Origin: Gammaproteobacteria bacterium
Lineage (GTDB): Bacteria; Pseudomonadota; Gammaproteobacteria; Arenicellales; JAOTYS01
DNA length: 18,270 nucleotides
Reading direction: 5' to 3'
Assembly: GCA_029861795.1 (NCBI GenBank)
Contig: JAOTYS010000038.1
Coordinates: 1 to 18,270, forward strand
Shown: positions 1-7,274 of the stretch, in pieces
Layout: each line of letters starts with the position of its first letter
Position numbering within the stretch: the stretch's first letter is position 1
Translations under genes and position numbers: made by a program
Notes under the pieces: generated by a model
The model's database searches: none
Told to the model about the DNA's origin: nothing
What the model saw: only the letters and a program-made list of their open reading frames with translations

Positions 1-52
1 TCAGATACCAAGCTCATGCCAATGCTGTCGCGATGGGCACAACCACGGTTTG

Positions 53-1270
53 TCAGGCGCTTTGTCGGCCTTGACGCCCAGCGCTCAGTACTGTGGCCAC
101 GGTCAGAATACTAATGATTGCCACCGCAACGAAAACCAACCTTGGATCGCCTCGGTCCAGTATGTACCCGAACATGATGGGTGCGATCATGCCGCCGATG
201 TTGAACCCAGTGGAGACAAATCCGAATACCTTACCCATTTCTCCAGGCGGTGTAACAGCTCTAATCATCATGTCGCGAGAAGGAGCGACTAGGCCACTGA
301 AGAATCCAGCGATGGCAAAAAGCAACGCAGTGACTTGTATAGGCAATGGCATAACAGCGACCATAAACGCTGCGGCCGCTACTACGACAAAACATAACGC
401 TGCGATCAGATCATGTCGCCGCGCGCGGTCGGCCAGCCAGCCTCCTGCCAATACACCCAGCGGAGCCGCGAACAGAAATGCACTCAGCACCGCGCCGGCT
501 TTCGTCATAGACACGTCGTGGAGTAGGTGCAGCGCTGATGCACTGAACTGGGTCATGCCGTGGCCAGATGCCGAGATGCCAACAAAGAATAGTAGTCCCA
601 TCAAGATTGGCCCACTCAGTAGCAGGTGTATACCACGACGCGCGTGAACACCGGTCTCACTGTTAGCTGAGCGTGCAGGTGCGGCGTCATGAAGCACATC
701 AGAATTAAACATAATCAAAACCGCTACCACGCCACCGCATGCAGCGCAGATCATCAGCGATGTTCTCCAATCCAGCACGGTCATTAATGAGAACATGGCA
801 ACCGGCGCCACCGCCGCCCCCAGATAACCCGCAAAGGTGTGAATGGAAAACGCACGACCCATGCGCCTCGCATCTACGGATGCGTTGAGTATGGCGTAGT
901 CTGCCGGGTGGTAGACCGCGTTGAACAAACCGGCAACGATCATCAGCCCGACCAATGCACCGTAAAGCGGGATCATTCCTATCAATGCAAAGCACAAGGA
1001 CTCGAGTAGTAGTCCACAAATCAAAATAGTGCGAGCACCGTAACGATCCACCAAAAATCCGATTGGCGCCTGAGTGAGGCCAGTGGCTACGCTAAACGCC
1101 GTCAGGGCGAATCCGAGTTCGGTGAACCCGACACCGTAGACATCCCGTAGCAGCGGAAATAGCGGCGGCAGCAGCAACAGATAGAAATGGCTGAAGAAAT
1201 GACCAGCGCTCACCAAGCCAATGACTTTCACATTGTGGTGCGGTACGGCGATAGTTGCGTTTGTCTGCAC
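53..1270 (-). CDS. MFS transporter (12-TM major facilitator)
   Basis: This 405-residue protein is an inner-membrane secondary transporter. It is hydrophobic throughout, with the length and spacing of a 12-helix major facilitator. The cytoplasmic loop after helix 2 carries the MFS signature as GFLVDRYGARTILI, and the matching loop of the second half reads GGWLADRARRH, so both six-helix halves are present. The start is a GTG at 1270 with no clear Shine-Dalgarno sequence, so the exact start is less certain than the gene. It is transcribed away from the N-acyl-D-amino-acid deacylase gene, with about 100 bp between the two starts. Such a pairing often links a transporter to the substrate of the neighbouring hydrolase, but that link is inference. 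The substrate cannot be read from sequence; uptake of an acylated amino acid or export of a small drug-like molecule would both fit. Confidence 0.93.
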   Translation of the reverse strand: MQTNATIAVPHHNVKVIGLVSAGHFFSHFYLLLLPPLFPLLRDVYGVGFTELGFALTAFSVATGLTQAPIGFLVDRYGARTILICGLLLESLCFALIGMIPLYGALVGLMIVAGLFNAVYHPADYAILNASVDARRMGRAFSIHTFAGYLGAAVAPVAMFSLMTVLDWRTSLMICAACGGVVAVLIMFNSDVLHDAAPARSANSETGVHARRGIHLLLSGPILMGLLFFVGISASGHGMTQFSASALHLLHDVSMTKAGAVLSAFLFAAPLGVLAGGWLADRARRHDLIAALCFVVVAAAAFMVAVMPLPIQVTALLFAIAGFFSGLVAPSRDMMIRAVTPPGEMGKVFGFVSTGFNIGGMIAPIMFGYILDRGDPRLVFVAVAIISILTVATVLSAGRQGRQSA

Positions 1271-1314
1271 GGTAATAAAGATATGACGCAGGAGTAATGG
1301 TAGATTATGCCCCG

Positions 1315-1339
1315 AAGCCTATATATTGGTAGAAGGCTT
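1315..1339. promoter_or_regulatory. Inverted repeat in the divergent MFS/deacylase promoter region
   Basis: AAGCCT (1315-1320) and AGGCTT (1334-1339) form perfect 6-bp arms around an AT-rich 13-base spacer containing TATATATT. The repeat lies between the divergent MFS and deacylase starts, 28 bp before the chosen deacylase ATG. An operator overlapping the deacylase promoter is plausible, as is a short 5'UTR hairpin. I see no convincing -35 box at proper spacing, so this is only a candidate. Confidence 0.25.
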
Positions 1340-1367
1340 TCAGCAACACCAAAAGATGGAGCGTAGC

Positions 1368-2819
1368 ATGGCCCGACACTTGAGTGCCGACTCGATCTTC
1401 CGCGGTGTCACTGTCATCGACGGTACTGGTTCACCACGCTTTGTGGCAGACGTTGCGGTTCAAGACGATCGAGTGCTAGCCGTGGGAGAGCTCGGCGAAT
1501 GGAATGCGGCCATAGAAATCGACGGCGTAAATCGAATTTTGGCCCCCGGCATCATCGATGCCCACACCCACGACGATCGCGCACTATTGTCTCAGGCTGA
1601 GATGGCGATGAAAGCGAGCCAGGGAGTGACCACCGTGATCGCAGGCAATTGCGGTGTTAGCCTCGCTCCACTGGTCGCAGAACAAGTACCGCCGCCGCTA
1701 GATCTAATCGGCGGCGACGAACCGCAGCAGTGGTTTAGATTTGAAACTTTCGGCGATTACCTCGCAGCCCTTGATGACACACCTCCCGCGCTCAACGCAG
1801 CATGTCTGGTTGGTCATATGACACTGCGTGTAGGGGCAATGGATCGTTACGATCGCGTAGCCATCGGGCGCGAAGTTGACGTGATGCGTGAACGTCTTGA
1901 AGAGGGCTTAGATGCTGGCGCCATCGGATTCTCCACAGGGTTGGATTACGCGCCCAATGCGTCCGCCTCTACTGAAGAGATCATCGGCGTCGCCAAGGCG
2001 CTACCGCAGTATAACGGAATTTATGCGACTCATATGCGTAACGAAGGTGTACACATCATCGAAGCGCTAAATGAGACGTTCGAGATAGGTCTGGCGACCC
2101 AGTCCGATGTGGTAGTGTCCCACTGCAAATGCCACGGCACTGAGAGCTTTGGCCGCAGCCCCGAAATTCTAGATCATCTAGAACACGCGATGCAGCAACA
2201 ACAAGTCGGCTTCGATGTTTATCCTTATACGGCTTCCTCTACCATTTTGAAATCGAAAGAAGTAGAGATCGCCTCCAAGGTATTGATCACTTGGTCCAAA
2301 CCCTACCCTAAAATGGCAAGCAAGGAACTCTCTCAAATCGCCGAGCAATGGGGGTTGAGCCTAACCGACGCCGCCGAACGGCTGCAGCCGGCCGGGGCGA
2401 TTTACTTCTCAATGGATGAAGAAGATGTGCGTCGCTTCCTTTCCCATCCTCAATCGATGATCGGGTCAGATGGGCTACCCCATGATGCCGCCCCACATCC
2501 TCGCCTGTGGGGAACATTTCCGAAAGTGCTCGGGCATTATGCTCGAGACGTGGGTCTGTTCTCGCTGGAAGAGGCGGTACGCAAGATGACCTCCCTGCCC
2601 GCCCAGCGTTTTCGACTCAAAGACCGCGGAGTGCTCCGCCCGGGTGCTTTCGCAGATTTGGTGATGTTCGATCCCGATGCGGTGATTGATCGGGCAACCT
2701 TCGAGTCGCCCATGCAACCAGCCGCTGGAATAGAACAAGTTTATGTGAACGGCCGGGTCGTGTGGCAAGAAGGAAAATCTACGGCAAACCGACCGGGCCG
2801 GGCTTTACGTCGAAACTGA
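1368..2819 (+). CDS. N-acyl-D-amino-acid deacylase (D-aminoacylase), amidohydrolase superfamily
   Basis: This 483-residue cytoplasmic metallohydrolase is expected to cleave N-acyl-D-amino acids to the free D-amino acid and the carboxylate. Visible marks are the N-terminal beta-sandwich strand (FRGVTVIDGTG), the metal-binding APGIIDAHTHDD near residues 58-70 with its HxH pair, and VIAGNCGVSLAPL with the cysteine typical of D-aminoacylases near residue 95. Further on are ATHMRNEG, VVSHCKCHG and GSDGLPHDAAPHPR with the late conserved Asp. The C-terminal PGAFADLVMFDP strand closes the composite domain. Length matches the family (about 480-530). The frame is open to a TTG at 1326, but ATG 1368 is preferred because GGAG lies 6 bases before it. 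The sulfotransferase gene follows after 4 bp, so the two are probably co-transcribed. Acyl and side-chain preference (D-Glu, D-Asp or broad) cannot be told. Confidence 0.92.
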   Translation: MARHLSADSIFRGVTVIDGTGSPRFVADVAVQDDRVLAVGELGEWNAAIEIDGVNRILAPGIIDAHTHDDRALLSQAEMAMKASQGVTTVIAGNCGVSLAPLVAEQVPPPLDLIGGDEPQQWFRFETFGDYLAALDDTPPALNAACLVGHMTLRVGAMDRYDRVAIGREVDVMRERLEEGLDAGAIGFSTGLDYAPNASASTEEIIGVAKALPQYNGIYATHMRNEGVHIIEALNETFEIGLATQSDVVVSHCKCHGTESFGRSPEILDHLEHAMQQQQVGFDVYPYTASSTILKSKEVEIASKVLITWSKPYPKMASKELSQIAEQWGLSLTDAAERLQPAGAIYFSMDEEDVRRFLSHPQSMIGSDGLPHDAAPHPRLWGTFPKVLGHYARDVGLFSLEEAVRKMTSLPAQRFRLKDRGVLRPGAFADLVMFDPDAVIDRATFESPMQPAAGIEQVYVNGRVVWQEGKSTANRPGRALRRN

Positions 2820-2823
2820 TGCT

Positions 2824-3549
2824 ATGTTGATACTAAACGGTGGTGTGCCGCGATCGGGCACAACCTGGGTCTTCAACATCATCCGCACCATTTTCAACAT
2901 CGAAGGCACGGAAATCGCCACCACCGACGGACATACGCCGGACCGTCTGAAGGCCGCTATCGATTCCTATGACGGCAAGCATCCTCTGCTGGTGCACTAC
3001 CATGACATTCTTGAGCCCATCGAATCGATCGCGACACAACCCTTCGTACGGAGCTTTTATAGTTATCGTGATCCGCGCGATGTGGTTGTGTCGATGCGAG
3101 GTTTGCACGATTGTACATTCGATGAAGCAATTGGCATGGTCGCCATGTGCTTCAAGTATGTCGCGGCGGCAGCCCATATACACGACAACATGTTTATTCC
3201 CTACGAATACTTATACTCATCCCCGCGGCCTATAGTACTGGAGATTGGGCAACGACTCGGTTATCTGCTCAAGCTTAGCGATGTAGAACGAATTATCGAC
3301 GATACCGCGGCCCAGAATTGGGAACCCATCATCCAAAAGCTCAACCACTCTAAATCGGTCGGTGGCACCTTGACCGTCGATACTGGCATCCGTGTCATCC
3401 GTTACGATGAGCAGACCATGATTAATGACCGCCATATCCAATCGGGTGAGCTCGGACGTTGGCGATCAGAGCTCACCAAGGCGCAGCAAGTAAAAGCCAA
3501 CGAGGCTTTCGCCTACGTGATTGGGGGTTTAGGCTATGCACGCGACTGA
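2824..3549 (+). CDS. Small stand-alone sulfotransferase-family protein
   Basis: This 241-residue soluble protein is likely a PAPS-dependent sulfotransferase. The 5'-phosphosulfate loop is seen at residues 7-15 (GVPRSGTTW), directly at the N terminus. The 3'-phosphate-binding segment is at about 79-93 (YSYRDPRDVVVSMRG), where Arg and the downstream Ser are the expected ligands. A His pair at 58-60 (VHYHD) is a candidate catalytic base region. There is no signal peptide or membrane helix, and no TPR domain is fused to it, unlike many bacterial protein sulfotransferases. The ATG lies 4 bp after the deacylase stop and lacks its own Shine-Dalgarno sequence, which suggests translational coupling to that gene. 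The acceptor is unknown; a lipid, glycan or small metabolite is possible. Assignment to the sulfotransferase fold is strong, but the specific function is open. Confidence 0.85.
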   Translation: MLILNGGVPRSGTTWVFNIIRTIFNIEGTEIATTDGHTPDRLKAAIDSYDGKHPLLVHYHDILEPIESIATQPFVRSFYSYRDPRDVVVSMRGLHDCTFDEAIGMVAMCFKYVAAAAHIHDNMFIPYEYLYSSPRPIVLEIGQRLGYLLKLSDVERIIDDTAAQNWEPIIQKLNHSKSVGGTLTVDTGIRVIRYDEQTMINDRHIQSGELGRWRSELTKAQQVKANEAFAYVIGGLGYARD

Positions 3550-3639
3550 TTCGACGGACTCGCTGGTCCAAAAAGTGTTTGTAGCGGCATAAGCAATTCT
3601 GACGAATGCTATAAGAGTTTATGCACACGAAACGCTCTT

Positions 3640-5955
3640 CTAATGGGCACCGCCCACCGCATCTTCAAGAAAGACTTCGACCCCTGCAATGGCCTCGCGA
3701 TCATCAAACAACCTTGCTTCACCAAACTGCATTTTGCTGGTGACCTCGCGGCGCCAGTCCGTATCCTGTCCCAAACGGACCGCGATATCGATATAGTTTT
3801 GTGGAGACCCGCCAATGGTTTCCTCAACACTCAAGCATTTCAGCACCGCATAGGAGTGACGGGCTCGCATCAGCGAACCTGGGCAGGTGACTACGGGCAA
3901 CCCCGCCGTTACTGCCTCTATGGTTGAATTACCGCCCGACCAACCCATAGTGTCGAGATAAATATCTGCGTTGAGATTGAGATCGTAGTAGTCGCGCTGG
4001 CTCAGCCGAGGTAAAAACGTACAATGCGCATCCATATCTAACCCGACTTCGTCGAAGGCCTGCCGCAATCGACTGCGAAACTTCTCTGTAATCGCCGGCA
4101 CCAAATGGGCGAGGAAGACAAATCGCGCAGCCGTCACTTCTCGCGCAATGGCGGGCAGTATCCAATCGTATTGCGGAAGGTATTTGTAAAGCGACTGACA
4201 CGAGAGGTAGACAGTGCTTTCATGTGGAAATCCGAAGTCAGCGCGTGTCTTTGCGGCCACGCCTAAATCCGGACGGGCGTAACAGATAGACAAGTTAGGC
4301 AGACGAACCAACTGCTCAGAGTATTGGCTCTCTGAGTTCAGTGGTTCCATTAGATCGCTGGAGAGAAAATAATCCACCGTGGGCAAGCCGGAGGTAACGG
4401 GATGACCCCAGGCCATCGCCTGAACGGGCGCCAGACGCAAACCGGCCATCAGCGCAGTGCCCGGATCCATTCCAATCTCCGGGTAGATCAGGACATCCAG
4501 CACATCATCACAAATGTGTGCGCACACTGAGGCAAAGGTTTGTTGGTCTCGGTAGAAGAAATCTTGCTCAACCTGGTAGAAGCGATGACTACGCTCTCGC
4601 AACACTTCAGTAACCGAATCCGTGTGCACACCCAGGTGATAACAATAGACTGTGAAGCGCGAGCTATCGAGACCCTCAATCCAACCGCGAAATAGTTTGC
4701 CTACCGTGTGGTTCCACAGATATGCACAGGCAAACCCAACACGCAGTGGTCGGTTTAACCGTACAGACGGTGGACACGTCGACGTCCAATTAGGATATTT
4801 TGCTCCGACCACACGGCTAACCAGCGCGCCCCATTGGCGCTGCAACTCGATGTCGTCGCGACCCTGATAGTTGAGGTGAAAGTTAGTCCTAAGCGCAAGG
4901 CCGATGATGGCTGTGTCAACCGAGTCTGCGTCAATCTCATCCACCATTGCTTCGAGTTTTTGAAGACCTTCGGCGTAATGCGAACGATACTCATCGATTT
5001 CTGCTTCAGTGTCATAGAGCACGGGCAGCAATCGAGGTCTTAACCAACGTGCAGCAATGAGTTCGCGGTCTATTTCAAGGGCACGAACGAACGAGGCATC
5101 CGCCTGTTCCAATTTATCCTGGTTCAACAGAGCTAGACCGATGTTGGCATGAACATCCGCCAAGTTTGGATCGACAATAAGAGCACGTTGGAACAACTCG
5201 ATAGCAGTCTCCTGATCGCCGCGGTCCTGCAGCAGCATCCCAAGGTTAATCAGCGCAGCGGTGAAGTCAGGTTTGAGTGCAAGGGTAAGCTCATAGTGTG
5301 CTTTGGCGTTGTCATAGTCGGACCGACGCTCAAGGGCAACAGCAAAACTAAAGTGGCCTTCAACAGAATCGGGTCGAAGAGCGACTGCACTTTGGTAATG
5401 GGTTAGCGCGGCATTGCTATCGCCCAAGGCGTCAAGCGCCTGTCCCAAATTACAGTGCGCATCCGACCAGTCTGGTCTACATTCGATCGCCTTGCGATAG
5501 CTTTTTGCTGCGTCTGCGAATTGTGCCTGCCGAAAAAGGACGTTACCCAAATTGTACCAAGCGCCGGCATGACGGGGGGCGATGGCAAGCACCTCTCGAT
5601 AACGCTGCGCGGCGTGACTGAGCTGACCCTGGCTTGCATGCACATTGGCAAGGCTATTCAAAAGCTCTGCATCGTTGGCCTGCACTGCCACGGCACGTTC
5701 CAGCAACTGCCTCGCTTCGCCGAGTCGCCCGCTCTGCGCTGCCGTGACACCAAGGAGATGCAATGCATCCGGTTGGTTCGTCACTTTAGCGAGCACTTGT
5801 TGACACAACGCCTCAGCCTCGGCCATGCGCCCGCTGCGATAACGCTCAGCCGCAGCCGCCAACAGTTGTTGAGTGGCAGCGTCGACCCCCAATCCCGAAC
5901 TGGGCTTGGATTTCTCCATGTGCTTTAGGGCGGCTCGACGAGACTTTCGATTCAC
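3640..5955 (-). CDS. TPR-repeat glycosyltransferase, O-GlcNAc transferase / SPINDLY-like (GT41)
   Basis: This 771-residue cytoplasmic protein has about eight tandem tetratricopeptide repeats at roughly residues 30-300, with periodic units such as AWYNLGNVLFRQAQFADAAKSY. After a linker comes a two-lobed GT-B catalytic domain from about 403 to 720. Family marks are LRVGFACAYLWNHTVGK (His416), APVQAMAWGHPVTSGLPTVDYFLSSD (509-534), SLYK with Lys591 where human OGT has its UDP-binding lysine, and LDTMGWSGGNSTIEAVTAGLPVVTCPG (667-693). The WSGGNST motif replaces the GHTT of classical OGT, as in a bacterial subgroup also carrying LMRARHS. The basic N terminus MNRKSRRAA is common in such proteins and supports the GTG start. 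It likely transfers a sugar to proteins selected by the TPR superhelix, but donor and target are unknown. It lies 91 bp downstream of the exporter operon and converges on the sulfotransferase gene. Confidence 0.9.
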   Translation of the reverse strand: MNRKSRRAALKHMEKSKPSSGLGVDAATQQLLAAAAERYRSGRMAEAEALCQQVLAKVTNQPDALHLLGVTAAQSGRLGEARQLLERAVAVQANDAELLNSLANVHASQGQLSHAAQRYREVLAIAPRHAGAWYNLGNVLFRQAQFADAAKSYRKAIECRPDWSDAHCNLGQALDALGDSNAALTHYQSAVALRPDSVEGHFSFAVALERRSDYDNAKAHYELTLALKPDFTAALINLGMLLQDRGDQETAIELFQRALIVDPNLADVHANIGLALLNQDKLEQADASFVRALEIDRELIAARWLRPRLLPVLYDTEAEIDEYRSHYAEGLQKLEAMVDEIDADSVDTAIIGLALRTNFHLNYQGRDDIELQRQWGALVSRVVGAKYPNWTSTCPPSVRLNRPLRVGFACAYLWNHTVGKLFRGWIEGLDSSRFTVYCYHLGVHTDSVTEVLRERSHRFYQVEQDFFYRDQQTFASVCAHICDDVLDVLIYPEIGMDPGTALMAGLRLAPVQAMAWGHPVTSGLPTVDYFLSSDLMEPLNSESQYSEQLVRLPNLSICYARPDLGVAAKTRADFGFPHESTVYLSCQSLYKYLPQYDWILPAIAREVTAARFVFLAHLVPAITEKFRSRLRQAFDEVGLDMDAHCTFLPRLSQRDYYDLNLNADIYLDTMGWSGGNSTIEAVTAGLPVVTCPGSLMRARHSYAVLKCLSVEETIGGSPQNYIDIAVRLGQDTDWRREVTSKMQFGEARLFDDREAIAGVEVFLEDAVGGAH

Positions 5956-5984
5956 AGGCTTTTCATTTATTTGGGTGAGGGAGA

Positions 5985-6007
5985 TGGCCGAACTTCGGCC
6001 ACCCTAC
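5985..6007 (-). repeat. REP-like palindrome / possible attenuator between HlyD and glycosyltransferase genes
   Basis: TGGCCGAA (5985-5992) and TTCGGCCA (5994-6001) are perfect 8-base arms around one base, so the real loop is the central AACTT or similar. Read on the minus strand, the palindrome is preceded by GTAGGG (6007-6002). A GTAG tetranucleotide 5' of a GC-rich palindrome is the hallmark layout of REP elements. It sits 29 bases after the HlyD stop in the transcription direction and 29 bases before the glycosyltransferase GTG. There is no U-run behind it, so it is a poor intrinsic terminator; it may instead stabilise or partly attenuate the exporter mRNA. Confidence 0.45.
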
Positions 6008-6046
6008 CGATTGGGAATATAACAAATGTCTAACGGCACACGTCGC

Positions 6047-7234
6047 TCAGCGGATCCGCACCCGAGATCCATCTTCAATGGAGTCATCCGGATGGAGAAC
6101 GACCACTTTATTCTCATTGACTCCTGTTTTGATCTCTACGGTGAAGCTACCACGATGTCCTAACTCGACCTCGCGACGCAGGGCCTTCTCATCCTCCACC
6201 GCAAATAGTGCCCAATTACCGTCGTGACGAAAAAGCGCACTTGCCGGAACCTGCAGCACATCATCACCTTCCCACAAGATGAACTTGGCCTCTAGACGAT
6301 AGCCATCGCCAAGACGTTCCCACCGTTCCCTCGGCGATGTGATGTCCGCGATCACTAGCACTCGCTGTTCCTCCACGCCTAACGCAGAGATCTTGGTAAA
6401 GCCCACTGGCTCTACCGTCCTCACTTCGCCCTCCAATGCCTCATCGCCGCCCCAGCGTTCGAACAACACCGGCGTGCCTGACGCAATACGCACGGCGTCG
6501 GCGGATAACACATCGACTTCCACTTCCAAACTGCGTGGATTCCCGATTTCCAGTAGAGCCTCACCTGCGTTGACCACCCCTTCACTCTTATGCTGAATCC
6601 TAAGCACACTACCGTCCACCGGCGCTTTAATCTGCACGATCTCGTCCGTGTTAGTTGTCCCTTGTGCCGCGGAGTAACGTAATGCAGTACGCGCCCCCTC
6701 GAGCTGATGTCGTGCTACTTCGACATTGAACTCCGCCGAACGCAACGACGCTCCGGTCATCTGCGAGCGCGCCTTGGCCTCATCCATTGCCTCTCGCGAC
6801 ACATTGTTGGCCTCATACAAAAGACGGATGCGTGCCAGATTGGCACTTGCCACATCAGCGTCTGCCTTAGCGGCTTGTGTATTCTGTTCGGCGGCGAGCA
6901 AAGATGCCTGGGCGGCGGCCACGCGCGCTTGAGCTTCGGCTCGAGCTCTCGGGTCCAGAACATTTGAGCGCAGCGGTTCAAGTAACGCCATCACTTGACC
7001 CTGCCCCACCACGTCCCCTACCTCCAATTCGATACGACGGGAAAACCCAGCCACCGGCGCAGACAACACAAAACGATCGATCACCCGTGCCTTGCCCTCT
7101 TCCTCAACAGTCACCCGCAAGGGTCCACGACTGACTTGGGTCGCCTCTATCAAGATAGGCGTCGGCCTGAATCCGTAAGCGAGTGCGGCCGCGATGGCAA
7201 CGGCGAGAATGATTAAGCCAAAAGATCTTTTCAT
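6047..7234 (-). CDS. HlyD-family periplasmic adaptor (membrane fusion protein) of an ABC exporter
   Basis: This 395-residue membrane fusion protein is anchored by one N-terminal helix (residues 4-20, FGLIILAVAIAAALAYG) with the remainder periplasmic. Domains in order: a beta-barrel strand region (VSRGPLRVTVEEEGKARV), the first lipoyl half (LSAPVAGFSRRIELEVGDVVGQGQVMALLEP), an Ala/Glu-rich alpha-helical hairpin at about 95-190, the second lipoyl half (KAPVDGSVLRIQHKSEGVVNAGEALLEIG), then barrel and membrane-proximal domains. It should bridge the FtsX-type permease to an outer-membrane channel of the TolC type, which is not encoded here. The gene follows the permease gene by 40 bp on the same strand. 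The long helical hairpin and the ATPase/permease/adaptor set point to a MacAB- or DevBCA-like tripartite exporter. The cargo (lipid, glycolipid, peptide or drug) is unknown. Confidence 0.93.
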   Translation of the reverse strand: MKRSFGLIILAVAIAAALAYGFRPTPILIEATQVSRGPLRVTVEEEGKARVIDRFVLSAPVAGFSRRIELEVGDVVGQGQVMALLEPLRSNVLDPRARAEAQARVAAAQASLLAAEQNTQAAKADADVASANLARIRLLYEANNVSREAMDEAKARSQMTGASLRSAEFNVEVARHQLEGARTALRYSAAQGTTNTDEIVQIKAPVDGSVLRIQHKSEGVVNAGEALLEIGNPRSLEVEVDVLSADAVRIASGTPVLFERWGGDEALEGEVRTVEPVGFTKISALGVEEQRVLVIADITSPRERWERLGDGYRLEAKFILWEGDDVLQVPASALFRHDGNWALFAVEDEKALRREVELGHRGSFTVEIKTGVNENKVVVLHPDDSIEDGSRVRIR

Positions 7235-7274
7235 TAATATCTGCGCGCTAATATAGACGCGTGCCCATTGCCTA

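Noticed and set aside
93..647. 184-residue plus-strand ORF antisense to the MFS gene
   Set aside because: Lies entirely within the MFS gene, has low-complexity Thr/Ala/Asn/Pro composition and no recognisable motif; the minus-strand protein is clearly real.
1326..1367. Upstream TTG start for the deacylase (adds 14 residues)
   Set aside because: No ribosome site, and the added residues fall before the family's usual start; ATG 1368 has GGAG at proper distance.
3611..3640. Possible terminator between sulfotransferase and glycosyltransferase genes
   Set aside because: AAGAG/CTCTT arms are only 5 bp with a long loop and no T-run; not convincing.
5455..5928. 157-residue plus-strand ORF antisense to the TPR region
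   Set aside because: Long open frames opposite TPR repeats are common shadows; composition is odd and no domain is seen.
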